NCBI RefSeq assembly: GCF_024346675.1
Contig: NZ_AP024850.1
Span: 1,612,001 to 1,676,000, forward strand
Source: Photobacterium sanguinicancri
GTDB lineage: Bacteria; Pseudomonadota; Gammaproteobacteria; Enterobacterales; Vibrionaceae
Direction: 5' to 3'
DNA length: 64,000 nucleotides
Of this stretch, positions 1 to 9,465 are shown one piece after another. The notes below the pieces were generated by a model. The model made no database searches and had not been told where the DNA came from. It worked only from the letters and a program-made list of their open reading frames with translations. Every line of letters begins with the position of its first letter. Positions within the stretch are counted from its first letter, which is position 1. Both the position numbers and the translations under genes were made by a program.

Positions 1-328
1 CCATGATTTTTATGTATTGCACAATTTGCCTTCTGGTTAAATGCCAATTCGATTACTCATTCTGTGATAACAAAATGTGGAGACAAAACATCGCCATACT
101 GGTTTTGTCAGAGGCATCAATCGGATAAGCATTATGATGCCAAAGAGTGAAGCTTAATGGAATGTAAAATATAGCGTACCTATCAGCACCGCTAGTATCA
201 CATTGCTGGAAAGCCGTAGGGTGGTTGAAGAAGTGGGGTAATGGATCTCGAATGCACATATATAGGCCGATTAGAAACACTGTAAGCCATTCACTCACAG
301 TGTTTATCTATAAACTTGAAGAGTGTAT
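1..328. other. Non-coding stretch downstream of the AEP permease
   Basis: No convincing gene is seen here. An inverted repeat at 275-305 (AAACACTGT / ACAGTGTTT around a 13-base loop) lies just past the stop of the minus-strand permease gene and could end its transcript, but the following T-run is weak. Confidence 0.4.
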
Positions 329-2050
329 TTAGCGTTTACGCCACGCTTGGGTATGGTGATCGAGTGTTTTATTTAAACCCACATGCACCAATTTTATCAC
401 TGCTGCAGTCAATAATATCATCACAGACATCGCCGCTGCGGGACCGGTTTGCCCTGCATCGTCCATGTTAAGAACGGAAACAGAAGCAGGCATAGTATCG
501 GTCGCATATAAGAACACAATGGCAGAGGTTGTGGTCATCGCATTAACAAATAAGTACACCGCAATCTCTAAAATCGCAGGGGCGCATACCGGTACAGTCA
601 CTTTAAAGAAGGTCTTGTACTGTGGCATTTTGATAGAGGCCGAAATAGCTTCTACCTCGGCAGGGAGCTGTTTAAGGGCTGTTAGCGCCGTCATATGACC
701 CACAGTGTAGTAGTGAATAATGGTATTGATAACCAAAATCGCCATGGTGCCATACAGCATAGAAAACGGGTTAGCTTGGTGATTAAAGAAGAATATATAG
801 CCCAAGCCCAGCACCAAACCTGGTACAGCCATTGGAATAATAGCGAACATTTGCAGTAAGCTACGTAATGCACCAAAGCTACGACCTTTCTCGATACAGT
901 ACGCACCTAAGAAAATAACGATTGTTCCTATAACGGCAACTAAGCTACCCAGTTTTAATGAATTAAAGTACGGTTCCCAGCCATAAGTACTGAATTCCGC
1001 AAAGTTGTAGTTATTAAAACTTAGGGTTAAGTTCCATGGCCAAAAGGTAACGAGTGAGCCATAAACCGCCATGCCGATGATGGCCAAAATAGCGAAAGAA
1101 ATAACAGCACAAAAAGTAAAGCAAACACTATCACGCAGCGCACTTGGTGTCGGTACATAGGCGACGGAGCGTGAATCAAACATGCCTTTTTGTTTTTTCT
1201 GTACCCAACGATCGCCAACAAAGGCCAACACAGCTGGCAGCAATAGCACCACACTGGCTACCGCGCCCATTGAAAAGTTTTGTTGCCCAACAACTTGCTT
1301 AAAAATGTCTGTGGCTAATACGTTGTAGTGCCCGCCAATGACTTTAGGTACACCAAAATCACACACGACTAAGGTGAAAACGACGATCAAGGTACTGATT
1401 AAGCCGTATTTCGCGGCAGGTAGTGTCACCACAAAAAAGGTTTTGAAGGGGGAAGTGTCCAGCGCTCTAGCGGCTTCATACAAACGCGCATCGGATGTTT
1501 TTAGTGACGTTGACAATATCATCAGTGCATGAGGGAAGGTCCAAAAGATTAAACCCATCGAAATACCTATTGGGCCATAAATGGATTGGCCAAATAACAG
1601 CTCTTTGGCGATGCCTTGATTACCAAATAAGTAAATTAAACTGATGGCGGGTAAAAGTGACGGCGCAAGAATAGGCGCAGAACCTAATATGGTAAACAGC
1701 CCTTTAAATGGCATGCAGCTACGGGTTAACGCATACGCATAACCAAACGCTAAGATGCCAACACTCATGGTCACGATAAGCCCAATAGTCACCGTGTTTT
1801 GAACTGACTGCCACAGTGCTGGAGAGGTTAAATACTCGGCAAAGTTAGCCATCCCCACGTAATGGCCTTGGGTGTCCTGCACACTTTTTTGCAGCATACT
1901 GGCGAGCGGACCAAGGACAAATACTCCCATCATTAAAGTCAGTAAGATAAGAATGATCACCAAGGTGACGTTGTCACTGCTTAATTTGTTTTTTAGCTGA
2001 AATACATAGTGGCGAGCCACTGAATGTGGGGGATTCATCGTCGTATCCAT
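329..2050 (-). CDS. Fused two-domain permease of a 2-aminoethylphosphonate ABC transporter (PhnU2/PhnV type)
   Basis: This is an inner-membrane permease that would move 2-aminoethylphosphonate (AEP) into the cell. The 573 residues hold about twelve hydrophobic segments in two halves. Each half has the cytoplasmic EAA-like loop that contacts the ATPase: YEAARALDTSPFKTF near residues 190-205, and a second ending PQYKTFFKVTVP near 480. Two fused binding-protein-dependent permease domains of this length are typical of the putative AEP and iron transporter permeases. It is the last gene of the minus-strand unit, 14 bases after the ATPase. The assignment to AEP rests mainly on the adjacent phnW-pbfA-phnX genes; the fold alone would also fit a Fe3+ permease. 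Confidence 0.88.
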   Translation of the reverse strand: MDTTMNPPHSVARHYVFQLKNKLSSDNVTLVIILILLTLMMGVFVLGPLASMLQKSVQDTQGHYVGMANFAEYLTSPALWQSVQNTVTIGLIVTMSVGILAFGYAYALTRSCMPFKGLFTILGSAPILAPSLLPAISLIYLFGNQGIAKELLFGQSIYGPIGISMGLIFWTFPHALMILSTSLKTSDARLYEAARALDTSPFKTFFVVTLPAAKYGLISTLIVVFTLVVCDFGVPKVIGGHYNVLATDIFKQVVGQQNFSMGAVASVVLLLPAVLAFVGDRWVQKKQKGMFDSRSVAYVPTPSALRDSVCFTFCAVISFAILAIIGMAVYGSLVTFWPWNLTLSFNNYNFAEFSTYGWEPYFNSLKLGSLVAVIGTIVIFLGAYCIEKGRSFGALRSLLQMFAIIPMAVPGLVLGLGYIFFFNHQANPFSMLYGTMAILVINTIIHYYTVGHMTALTALKQLPAEVEAISASIKMPQYKTFFKVTVPVCAPAILEIAVYLFVNAMTTTSAIVFLYATDTMPASVSVLNMDDAGQTGPAAAMSVMILLTAAVIKLVHVGLNKTLDHHTQAWRKR

Positions 2051-2064
2051 GATGTGTACAGACC

Positions 2065-3141
2065 TTATCTATTTAGCTGAAAAATGTGAGCGTGTTGTTT
2101 CGATATATTGATATGCATGAAATGACCACGCTCCAATCCCAAGCGGCGTGTTTCTCGAATAGGTACATCGACTTTAATGTTCTTAGCAAGGTGTTCGCCT
2201 TGCAACTTACACTCAGCGCGAACATAGGTGCCTTGGAACTCTAAGTCTTCAATTTTGACGAGGAAAGAGGAGTCCGACAGTTGTTTGTCGGCGGTAAAAT
2301 GAAGATCTTCAGGCCGTAGTGCAAGTTCAAAACGATCGCCACGGCTCAGGGAGTCACAAGGCTTTTCTAGTAACGACTCCCCAATGCGAATTTCGTTATC
2401 GCTAACCACAGAGCTAGGAATGAAATTCATATTACCCACAAACTCAGCAACAAAGCGTGAAGCGGGTTGTTGGTAGATCTCTTGAGGTGTACCAACTTGC
2501 TCAATAACACCATGATTCATCACCACAATACGATCAGCCATCGCTAAAGCTTCTTCCTGATCGTGGGTCACCATGATGGTGGTAATTCCGAGTTGACGCT
2601 GTAAACGACGGATCTCTTCACGTAGATGAGTACGTACTTTTGCATCTAAAGCCGACAAAGGTTCATCAAGCAGTAACAAACCTGGTGATAATGATAAGGC
2701 ACGGGCAAGTGCAATTCTTTGCTGTTGGCCCCCAGACAGTTGGTTGGGGAACTTAATGCCCGATTTGGGTAAACCAATTACGGATAACCAATGGTTAACG
2801 ATGTCATCGGTTTCTTTAATGCTTTTACCTTGGTTGCGAAGACCCAATGCAATGTTGTCGAAAACATTTAAGTTAGGAAACAGCGCATAGGACTGAAAAA
2901 CAATGCCAAAATCACGCTTTTCTGGGGATAAAAAAGTGGTGTCTTTACCACTTTGAAGGATCTTTCCGCTGCTGGCGAGATCTAGCCCTGCAATGGCACG
3001 TAATAGGGTTGTTTTACCGCAACCTGATGGACCAAGAAAGCAGATGAATTCGCCTTTATTGATCTCAAGAGAAATGTTGTTAAGGGCTGTGAATTGGCCA
3101 AATTGTTTACTAACACTTTCGATCTGTAGATAAGTTTCCAT
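2065..3141 (-). CDS. ATP-binding protein of the AEP ABC transporter (PhnT type)
   Basis: This ABC ATPase powers the AEP importer. Visible motifs are Walker A GPSGCGKTT (about residue 40), the Q-loop, signature LSGGQQQR (about 138), Walker B LLLLDEPLSALD (about 158), the H-loop TMVTHDQEEA, and a C-terminal TOBE-like regulatory domain. The start is set at the ATG at 3141, giving METYLQIESV. A TTG four codons upstream is also open, but no good ribosome-binding site favours it. A perfect 18-bp palindrome sits 15-32 bases upstream of this start and probably represses the gene. The gene is followed closely by the permease. Family identity is certain; substrate is inferred from neighbours. Confidence 0.9.
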   Translation of the reverse strand: METYLQIESVSKQFGQFTALNNISLEINKGEFICFLGPSGCGKTTLLRAIAGLDLASSGKILQSGKDTTFLSPEKRDFGIVFQSYALFPNLNVFDNIALGLRNQGKSIKETDDIVNHWLSVIGLPKSGIKFPNQLSGGQQQRIALARALSLSPGLLLLDEPLSALDAKVRTHLREEIRRLQRQLGITTIMVTHDQEEALAMADRIVVMNHGVIEQVGTPQEIYQQPASRFVAEFVGNMNFIPSSVVSDNEIRIGESLLEKPCDSLSRGDRFELALRPEDLHFTADKQLSDSSFLVKIEDLEFQGTYVRAECKLQGEHLAKNIKVDVPIRETRRLGLERGHFMHINISKQHAHIFQLNR

Positions 3142-3155
3142 GTTTACACTCAATC

Positions 3156-3173
3156 ATTTGGTATATACCAAAT
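3156..3173. promoter_or_regulatory. Palindromic operator before the AEP ATPase gene
   Basis: ATTTGGTATATACCAAAT is a perfect 18-bp palindrome directly upstream of the minus-strand ATPase gene. TTGGTATATACCAA fits the TGGTnnnnACCA sites bound by GntR/HutC-family repressors. A near copy lies upstream of the binding-protein gene at 4686-4704. The regulator is not in the window. Confidence 0.7.
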
Positions 3174-3379
3174 TTAGCGAGAGGGTGTTACAGCAAAATG
3201 ACATTAGGTTGACGGAAAAAAGACAACTGCACAGTGGCGAACTTATGCAACTAAGTTAATACTTAATGTTGGCTGAATCACGGTTTATTTGTCGAACTAA
3301 AAAAAGTAATTGAATTGCTGGTCATTTTTTAGTCGACTCAATTTTGTTATTTTGAAACGAAATAACTGGATGAGGAATA

Positions 3380-3550
3380 ATGATGGAAATGAAAATGCTT
3401 AAACGAAATATTTCTTATATGGAACGTGAGCTTTCAGAGATGAAAAAGGAGTTGGCGATGTTAGAAGAAAGTGACTTCCAAAGTAAGAAATTGGATACAG
3501 TTTTCAAACCTGAATCACTCATTGCCTCGGAGCTAAGTGTCGTTGACTAA
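3380..3550 (+). CDS. Small 56-residue coiled-coil protein
   Basis: A short open frame starts MMEMKMLKRNISYMEREL and ends SELSVVD. It is preceded at good spacing by GAGGAA and followed 53 bases later by a strong terminator. The first 35 residues are rich in Glu, Lys, Leu and Met in a heptad-like pattern, which suggests a short coiled coil. It lies alone on the plus strand between two minus-strand transporter genes. No family is recognised. The ribosome-binding site and the terminator favour a real gene, but the internal Met codons leave the exact start open. Confidence 0.5.
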   Translation: MMEMKMLKRNISYMERELSEMKKELAMLEESDFQSKKLDTVFKPESLIASELSVVD

Positions 3551-3602
3551 GGATATAAATGGCACATTTTAACCATTTTAGTGGCTGTAGAGTGATAAAG
3601 GA

Positions 3603-3625
3603 AACGGTGCAAAGGCACCGTTTTT
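3603..3625 (+). terminator. Rho-independent terminator after the 56-residue ORF
   Basis: AACGGTGC, loop AAAG, GCACCGTT, then a T-run. It ends the plus-strand small gene. On the other strand the same hairpin lies just past the binding-protein gene with a weaker T-run, so it may act both ways. Confidence 0.8.
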
Positions 3626-3651
3626 ATTTAGATGAATGACCTTATTAATTG

Positions 3652-4665
3652 CTAACCACGAGGCTCTGATTTTGCATCGAATCGGTTAGACCACGCCTTC
3701 AAAACTTCACTGCGGTTTGCCGCCATTTTAGAAAAGTTCATCTTCACCATGGCTTCTTCGACATTCGGGTAGTTTTTCACGGGTGTACTGACATTACTGT
3801 GGCCAACAACAGGGTAGAACTCGTTGTAAAGCTTATTGGCTTGTTTAGAGATAGACCAATCCACTAAGCGTTTTGCCGCATCTGATTGAGTGTTCACAAG
3901 ACCAACCGCTTCTGACTCCCAACCGACACCGCCTTTCGGCAGAATAATGTCTATCGGTGCACCTTGCGATTTCAATTTAGCCCCACGGATCGCCATAGAA
4001 ATACCGATAGCAACTTCGCCCATCCCCGCTTGCACACAAGGCTTAGAACCTGAGTGGGTATAATGTGCAATATTGCTATCCAGTTTGCTCATGTAATCCC
4101 ATGCTGCGTCTTCACCCATGAGTTCCATCCATGCTGACACTTGCATGTAACCCGTTCCCGACGAGGCAGGGTTTGGCATTGCAATCTGGCCCTTATATTC
4201 AGGCTTTAGGAGGTCTTCCCATGTTTCAGGCTTAGGGAGGTTTTGTGCTTTTGCCACCGCTTCGTTGAAACACACAGCATTGAAGAAAGCATCGTTACCA
4301 AACCAAGCTTTGTTATCTTCAGGATCAACCATAGTGGTACGGATTTGGTCTAACCCTTTTGGTGAATAAGGCTTGAGCACACCGTTATCTTTCAGCAGTG
4401 CCATCGATGATCCTGCTAACCCCCAGACCACATCGGCATGAGGATTGTTTTTCTCAGCGAGTAATTTAGCCGTCATGATCCCCGTTGAATCACGTACCCA
4501 TTTAATCTTGATATCTGGGTTTGCTTGCTCAAAACCTGATTTGAATTTCGCTAGCATATCCGTTTCGAAAGCGGTGTAAACAGTCAGCTCTTCAGCAGCA
4601 AAAGCAGAAGTTGCAGTCAGTGCAGCGATGGCAGTTAAGGGTGCAATGATCCAACGGTTTTTCAT
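3652..4665 (-). CDS. Periplasmic AEP-binding protein (PhnS type)
   Basis: This is the periplasmic substrate-binding protein of the importer, 337 residues. It begins with a classic signal peptide (MKNRWIIAPLTAIAALTA, cleavage expected after SAFA) and then has the type 2 periplasmic-binding fold seen in iron and phosphonate binders, opening ELTVYTAFETDMLAKFKSGF. It diverges from phnW and is separated from the ATPase gene by about 500 bases holding a small plus-strand gene, so it probably has its own promoter. A TTGGTATGTACCAG near-palindrome lies 21 bases upstream of its start, matching the operator of the ATPase gene. Iron-binding relatives share the fold; context favours AEP. Confidence 0.88.
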   Translation of the reverse strand: MKNRWIIAPLTAIAALTATSAFAAEELTVYTAFETDMLAKFKSGFEQANPDIKIKWVRDSTGIMTAKLLAEKNNPHADVVWGLAGSSMALLKDNGVLKPYSPKGLDQIRTTMVDPEDNKAWFGNDAFFNAVCFNEAVAKAQNLPKPETWEDLLKPEYKGQIAMPNPASSGTGYMQVSAWMELMGEDAAWDYMSKLDSNIAHYTHSGSKPCVQAGMGEVAIGISMAIRGAKLKSQGAPIDIILPKGGVGWESEAVGLVNTQSDAAKRLVDWSISKQANKLYNEFYPVVGHSNVSTPVKNYPNVEEAMVKMNFSKMAANRSEVLKAWSNRFDAKSEPRG

Positions 4666-4685
4666 TTTTGTTCTCCATGAACTTA

Positions 4686-4704
4686 AATTGGTATGTACCA
4701 GATT
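4686..4704. promoter_or_regulatory. Second GntR-type operator, before the AEP-binding protein gene
   Basis: AATTGGTATGTACCAGATT is an imperfect palindrome sharing TTGGTATRTACCA with the site at 3156-3173. It lies in the divergent region between the binding-protein gene and phnW, so one regulator could control uptake and breakdown together. Confidence 0.6.
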
Positions 4705-4931
4705 GATGCGGCAAGGATGATGCTAGAGCGGCAATATGACAGTTCAATGATTGGATGATGTCACTTTGTTAACAGTTTTATGAGGCAGAGATGACAGCGT
4801 AAAAACAGACTAAAGAGAGGAGGAAAACGGAATATGAAAGTTTTATTAACTCTGTCGCTAAGGCATTTACAGGCAATCGCCTGAGTCGTTATAGTTTTCC
4901 AATCTGGTGTAGTCCAAATGGAAAGAGCGCA

Positions 4932-6050
4932 ATGGAAAACGTTGATAATCAATATTTACTGTTAACACCGGGCCCACTCACGACCTCACGTGGTGTGCGT
5001 GAAGCCATGCTAAAAGATTGGTGCACATGGGATGATGACTATAACAAAGACATTGTTCAGGTGATCCGACAGCAATTAGTCCAATTAGCGACGCAGCATC
5101 ATGGCTACACAAGTGTATTAATGCAGGGGAGTGGAACGGCATCTGTAGAGGCAACTATTGGTAGTGTGATTCCTGCTGATGGTAAATTATTAGTGGTGAA
5201 CAACGGTGCTTACGGTGAGCGTATTGGGCAAATCGCGCAATATCTTAATATTGCTCATCATGTCATTGAATTAGACGAAGTCACCCAGCCAAGTGTTGAT
5301 CAGTTAATTGATGTATTAGAAACAGATCCTGCGATTACCCATGTTGCTATGGTGCACTGTGAAACTACCACAGGGATGCTGAACCCGATTGAAGCTGTGT
5401 GTGATGTGGTTAAATCGCACAACAAAATCATGATCCTCGATGCAATGTCGAGCTTTGGTGGTATCCCTATGGATATTGGCGAGCTTGGGATCGACTTTAT
5501 GATCAGCTCTGCAAATAAATGTATTCAGGGTGTACCGGGCTTTGGTTTTGTCATTGCGAAACAAACCGTACTTGAACGTTGCAAAGGCTTAGCACGTTCG
5601 CTGTCGTTGGATCTTTATGATCAATGGCAATGCATGGAGCTCAACCAAGGGAAGTGGCGTTTTACCTCGCCAACGCACACGGTACGAGCATTTCATCAAG
5701 CACTGATTGAGCTGACCGAAGAAGGAGGCGTTGCTGCTCGCTTTAATCGCTATTCGACCAACCAAAAGATTCTGGTCGAAGGCATGGAAAAGCTCGGCAT
5801 TCAATGCCTGTTACCTTCTAAATTGCACTCTCCAATCATCACGTCTTTCTACTCGCCAGAACATCCTGATTATGACTTTAAGCCGTTCTACAATTTGCTG
5901 AAAGAAAAAGGTTTCGTTATTTACCCTGGCAAAGTCTCTCATGCTGATTGCTTCCGCATCGGTAACATTGGCGATGTGCACAATCATGATATTGAAAACT
6001 TAATCACAGCAGTAAGTGAATCTATGTACTGGTTGGCAGGTAATCAATAA
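4932..6050 (+). CDS. phnW: 2-aminoethylphosphonate:pyruvate transaminase
   Basis: PhnW is a cytoplasmic PLP enzyme that converts AEP plus pyruvate into phosphonoacetaldehyde plus alanine, the first step of AEP breakdown. The 372 residues match the family length. Visible features are the N-terminal [19 protein letters not shown], the substrate region [11 protein letters not shown] near residue 65, the aspartate motif [12 protein letters not shown] near 170, and the PLP lysine in [17 protein letters not shown] near 195. The stop overlaps the start of pbfA by one base, so the two are translationally coupled. The gene starts the plus-strand catabolic unit phnW-pbfA-phnX. Confidence 0.96.
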   Translation: MENVDNQYLLLTPGPLTTSRGVREAMLKDWCTWDDDYNKDIVQVIRQQLVQLATQHHGYTSVLMQGSGTASVEATIGSVIPADGKLLVVNNGAYGERIGQIAQYLNIAHHVIELDEVTQPSVDQLIDVLETDPAITHVAMVHCETTTGMLNPIEAVCDVVKSHNKIMILDAMSSFGGIPMDIGELGIDFMISSANKCIQGVPGFGFVIAKQTVLERCKGLARSLSLDLYDQWQCMELNQGKWRFTSPTHTVRAFHQALIELTEEGGVAARFNRYSTNQKILVEGMEKLGIQCLLPSKLHSPIITSFYSPEHPDYDFKPFYNLLKEKGFVIYPGKVSHADCFRIGNIGDVHNHDIENLITAVSESMYWLAGNQ

Positions 6051-7537
6051 TGGCTGAGTTACAGGGTCACGTCATTCCAGTTCAAGCTACGCAAGGGCAA
6101 GCGACAGGCGCTGAAGTAGAGACTCAGGTGCCGACTCAAATGCCGAGTCAGATCCCAAATCAAATAACGAGTCATATGGGGACGCGCGCGCTACGCAGTG
6201 AAGGGGATACTAATATCACGCCCGCACGTGAACGCTGGGTTGAATCTATTGCTGACCAACAAACGCAGACCATGTTAGCGCAAGACAGCCAATACTTTTT
6301 GCATCAAGCCATGTCGACACCCTGTTTAGATGCACTGGTTGGGGCGAATGGTATTTACCTAGAAGACGCTGCGGGTAAGCGCTACATGGATTTTCATGGC
6401 AACAATGTCCATCAATTGGGTTATGGCCATCCGCATGTATTAAGCCGAATTCAACAACAGCTGGCGAGTCTGCCGTTTTCACCGCGTCGTTTTACGCATC
6501 AAACGGCAATAGACTGCGCCAAGAAGCTCACTGAGATTGCAGGTGGTGATCTTAACCGTGTGTTGTTTGCGCCGGGTGGTACATCCGTGGTGGGGATGGC
6601 ATTAAAGTTAGCGCGTTATATCACGGGCAATTATAAAGTGGTCTCCTTGTGGGATTCGTTCCATGGTGCGTCATTGGATGCGATTTCAGTGGGTGGTGAA
6701 GCCTGTTTTCGTGAAGGTATGGGGCCATTAATGGCGGGGGTAGAACGCATTCCGCCCGCGGTGAGCTATCGCGGCGCATTTCCTTCGCAAAGTGGCAGCG
6801 ATGTTCACTATGCCGATTACCTTGAGTATGTGATTGAGAAAGAAGGTGGCATTGGCGCGTTCATTGCTGAAGGTGTGCGTAATACCGATGTGCAAGTGCC
6901 GAGTAAAGCCTACTGGCAACGCATACGAGAAATCTGTGACCGCCACAATGTGATGCTTATTATCGATGATATTCCTAATGGCATGGGTCGTACGGGTGAA
7001 TGGTTCACCCACCAAGCTATGGGGATCGAGCCTGACATGCTTTGCATTGGTAAAGGGCTAGGTGGCGGTGTTGTTCCTATGGCGGCTTTGGTCACTAAGG
7101 ATGAATGCAACACGGCAGCGCATGTGTCTTTAGGGCATTACACCCATGAAAAAAGCCCAATGGGTTGTGCTGCTGCGCTCGCAACAATGGAAGTGATTGA
7201 GCAGCAAAACCTGTTAGAGAAAGTGCGAGACGATGCTGCTTATGTCGCTGATCGTTTAGAAAGCATGAAACAACGTTTTCCTATTATTGGGGATGTTCGT
7301 GGCATTGGCTTGCTGTGGGGGATCGAACTCGTTACCGATAGGGTAACTAAAGAGCGTGCTTTTGATGCTGCCGAGCAGGTGCTATATCGCTGCCTTGAAT
7401 TAGGCGTCAGTTTTAAAGTTTCGCAAGGTAACGTATTACAGCTGAGTCCGCCATTAATCATTGAACGGGAAGACTTAGCTAAAGCACTCGATATTGTCGA
7501 GCAAGCGATCTCAGAAGCCACCGATTCGACTGCATGA
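6050..7537 (+). CDS. pbfA: (R)-1-hydroxy-2-aminoethylphosphonate ammonia-lyase
   Basis: This PLP enzyme has the class III aminotransferase fold. Family members in vibrio phn operons (PbfA) remove ammonia from (R)-1-hydroxy-2-aminoethylphosphonate to give phosphonoacetaldehyde, feeding PhnX without a transaminase. The sequence shows the family landmarks FAPGGTSVVGMALKLARY (about residue 178), LIIDDIPNGMGRTGEWF (about 303) and the PLP lysine in CIGKGLGGGVVPMAAL (about 328). The first 60 residues are an unusual Gln/Thr/Pro-rich stretch with repeated TQ-P and SQ-P units. It sits between phnW and phnX. PbfA is assigned mainly from this position; the fold alone would be called an aspartate aminotransferase-family protein. 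Confidence 0.85.
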   Translation: MAELQGHVIPVQATQGQATGAEVETQVPTQMPSQIPNQITSHMGTRALRSEGDTNITPARERWVESIADQQTQTMLAQDSQYFLHQAMSTPCLDALVGANGIYLEDAAGKRYMDFHGNNVHQLGYGHPHVLSRIQQQLASLPFSPRRFTHQTAIDCAKKLTEIAGGDLNRVLFAPGGTSVVGMALKLARYITGNYKVVSLWDSFHGASLDAISVGGEACFREGMGPLMAGVERIPPAVSYRGAFPSQSGSDVHYADYLEYVIEKEGGIGAFIAEGVRNTDVQVPSKAYWQRIREICDRHNVMLIIDDIPNGMGRTGEWFTHQAMGIEPDMLCIGKGLGGGVVPMAALVTKDECNTAAHVSLGHYTHEKSPMGCAAALATMEVIEQQNLLEKVRDDAAYVADRLESMKQRFPIIGDVRGIGLLWGIELVTDRVTKERAFDAAEQVLYRCLELGVSFKVSQGNVLQLSPPLIIEREDLAKALDIVEQAISEATDSTA

Positions 7538-7605
7538 GTGTCTTTAAGCTTGTGCTTAGCACTAGCTGCTTAGAGTTGATTGAATAACAGCATTTTAGGA
7601 TAAAA

Positions 7606-8418
7606 ATGATGAAGCAAGTACAAGCGGTAATGTTTGATTGGGCTGGAACTGTCGTTGATTTTGGCTCGTTTGCGCCGACGTCTATCTTTGTTGAAGCATT
7701 TAAACGTGAATACGATTTCGATATCTCGCTAGCGGAAGCCAGAGTGCCGATGGGGCTTGGCAAGTGGGACCACATTAAATGTGTCGGTGAATTATCAGAC
7801 GTTGATCAACGTTGGCAGGCTAAATTCGGTAAGCCGATGGACACCAATGACATCGATAAAATTTACCAAACTTTCATGCCACTTCAAATCGCCAAAGTAG
7901 CCCAACATGCTGATTTGATCCCAGGGACAAAACAGGTGGTTGCTGGACTACGAGATCAAGGTATTAAGATTGGATCATGTACGGGTTATCCGCGAGTGGT
8001 ATTGAATGAACTCTTGCCAGCGGCAAAAGCAAATGGGTTTAGCCCTGATTGCGCTGTGGCAACCGATGATCTTGCGGCTGGTGGACGACCTGCGCCCTAT
8101 ATGCTGCTTAAGAACATGATTGAACTGGCGGTAGATGATGTAAAAACATGTGTGAAAGTCGATGACTCAGTACCGGGTATCACCGAAGGGCTCAATGCGG
8201 GCATGTGGACAGTGGCATTGCTGCTGTCAGGGAATGAAGCGGGTTTGACGCAGCAAGAATTTGAGGCAGCAGATGATGTGAAGTTAATGCAAGCCCGCAA
8301 TAAAGCGAAAGATGCCTTTGCTATGTCGGGGGCGCATTATCACATCGATACCGTGGCGCAATTACCTGAGGTGATTACCGATATTAACCGTCGATTAACA
8401 TTAGGTGAACGTCCATAG
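7606..8418 (+). CDS. phnX: Phosphonoacetaldehyde hydrolase (phosphonatase)
   Basis: PhnX cleaves the carbon-phosphorus bond of phosphonoacetaldehyde to acetaldehyde and phosphate. It is a HAD-superfamily enzyme of 270 residues, the normal length. The nucleophile motif is MFDWAGTVVDFGS, the Schiff-base lysine lies in GLGKWDHIK near residue 55, motif II is GSCTGYPR, and the acidic motif is CVKVDDSVPGI. It follows pbfA by 68 bases and is the last gene before a strong terminator, completing a self-contained path from AEP to acetaldehyde and phosphate. Confidence 0.96.
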   Translation: MMKQVQAVMFDWAGTVVDFGSFAPTSIFVEAFKREYDFDISLAEARVPMGLGKWDHIKCVGELSDVDQRWQAKFGKPMDTNDIDKIYQTFMPLQIAKVAQHADLIPGTKQVVAGLRDQGIKIGSCTGYPRVVLNELLPAAKANGFSPDCAVATDDLAAGGRPAPYMLLKNMIELAVDDVKTCVKVDDSVPGITEGLNAGMWTVALLLSGNEAGLTQQEFEAADDVKLMQARNKAKDAFAMSGAHYHIDTVAQLPEVITDINRRLTLGERP

Positions 8419-8495
8419 TTAAGCGTACCGCAATTTTGGTTTTGGTTTTAAGTTTTAGTTTTAGTTTTTTAATTTAGATGATGTAAATAAACGTA

Positions 8496-8534
8496 GCAGC
8501 CTCTAATACATAGAATAGAGGCTGCTTTGTTTTT
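8496..8534 (+). terminator. Terminator of the phnW-pbfA-phnX unit
   Basis: GCAGCCTCTA and TAGAGGCTGC form a 10-bp stem around a 10-base loop, followed by TTTGTTTTT. It lies 77 bases past phnX. Confidence 0.85.
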
Positions 8535-8622
8535 ACTTATTATTATTTGTTGTGTTTACTTATAGTACTGTCTGTATTTGAGCTTTCTGTTCTTTTAGAA
8601 CCCTTGTGTTTTTATTAAGTGA

Positions 8623-9459
8623 TTAGGCCGCGTGAGTCAGAATAGGGGGCAGTTCACACAAGGCATCTAAGATCTCTTTTGTTTGTCTAGAGCATATCAG
8701 GTTGTCTTTCGCACCCACCAACTGGATCATTTTCACTTTCCCCGATAAAACACTCTGGCGAAGTGTACGAAGAATCATTTTGTTATTTAGCCGGTTGTTA
8801 TCATCAAAGCCTGCACTTGGCATTAATGCGGTTAAATCAATCGTAATAATAAGGTGATCACAGTGATTGGTATAACTCGCTAGCTGAGATTTAAGCGACG
8901 TACGATTACGAAAACTGTATTCATCCGTTGATAGCCAATTCACACCAAGATCGTCAGCATATTCATACAGCTGGCTTGTTTGGATCTCTTCATCAATGCC
9001 TAAGCAAAGTAGCCGAGTATTGTCATAACGGTTTAATGCAAAATGAAACGTTGAACCCAGCTGAACATCCAATGTTTGTTTTAGATCGAAGCGATGACCG
9101 ATATTGACTAAACCTATCTCTTTATCTTTCAATGCGACAATTGGGAGAGCGTGCAGTAAAGTCTCATGGCAATTAGAGAGCACGACAGGGATAGAATGCA
9201 GCCCTAAATGTTTGCTTAAGCAGTGCTGAAAAGCGGTAGCATTATTGTCGTTTACCACAAAGTTTCCCGCATCAGAATAGCTAGGGGTCGACTGCTGTGG
9301 GTATAGCCAGTAAGAGGCGAGTTCAAGGCTCTGTTGAGCAAATTCAAACGCAGCCTGAGTCATTGGCTTAACACGCTCACAAACCGTCATAAGTGTAAAA
9401 GGGTGAACAGGTTGGTTGTGGTTGTGACGCATACGATAGCGTTTGAATATGCTTAACAT
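8623..9459 (-). CDS. Divergent arginase/formiminoglutamase-fold protein, probably catalytically altered
   Basis: The 278 residues resemble the ureohydrolase (arginase, agmatinase, HutG) fold, but the metal-binding signatures look worn. The usual GGxH is VLSNCHET, the usual DAHxD is NIGHRFD, and the usual SxDxDxxDP is TIDLTALMP. His and some Asp ligands remain while others are replaced, so hydrolysis with a dinuclear manganese centre is doubtful. It starts 6 bases after the IclR regulator gene on the same strand, so the two are probably cotranscribed. A regulatory or altered catalytic role is inference; homology is moderate from motif order only. Confidence 0.55.
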   Translation of the reverse strand: MLSIFKRYRMRHNHNQPVHPFTLMTVCERVKPMTQAAFEFAQQSLELASYWLYPQQSTPSYSDAGNFVVNDNNATAFQHCLSKHLGLHSIPVVLSNCHETLLHALPIVALKDKEIGLVNIGHRFDLKQTLDVQLGSTFHFALNRYDNTRLLCLGIDEEIQTSQLYEYADDLGVNWLSTDEYSFRNRTSLKSQLASYTNHCDHLIITIDLTALMPSAGFDDNNRLNNKMILRTLRQSVLSGKVKMIQLVGAKDNLICSRQTKEILDALCELPPILTHAA

Positions 9460-9465
9460 TGTGAA

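Noticed and set aside
53..298. 81-codon minus-strand frame at the left edge
   Set aside because: No ribosome-binding site, odd composition and no recognisable domain; it lies past the end of the permease gene.
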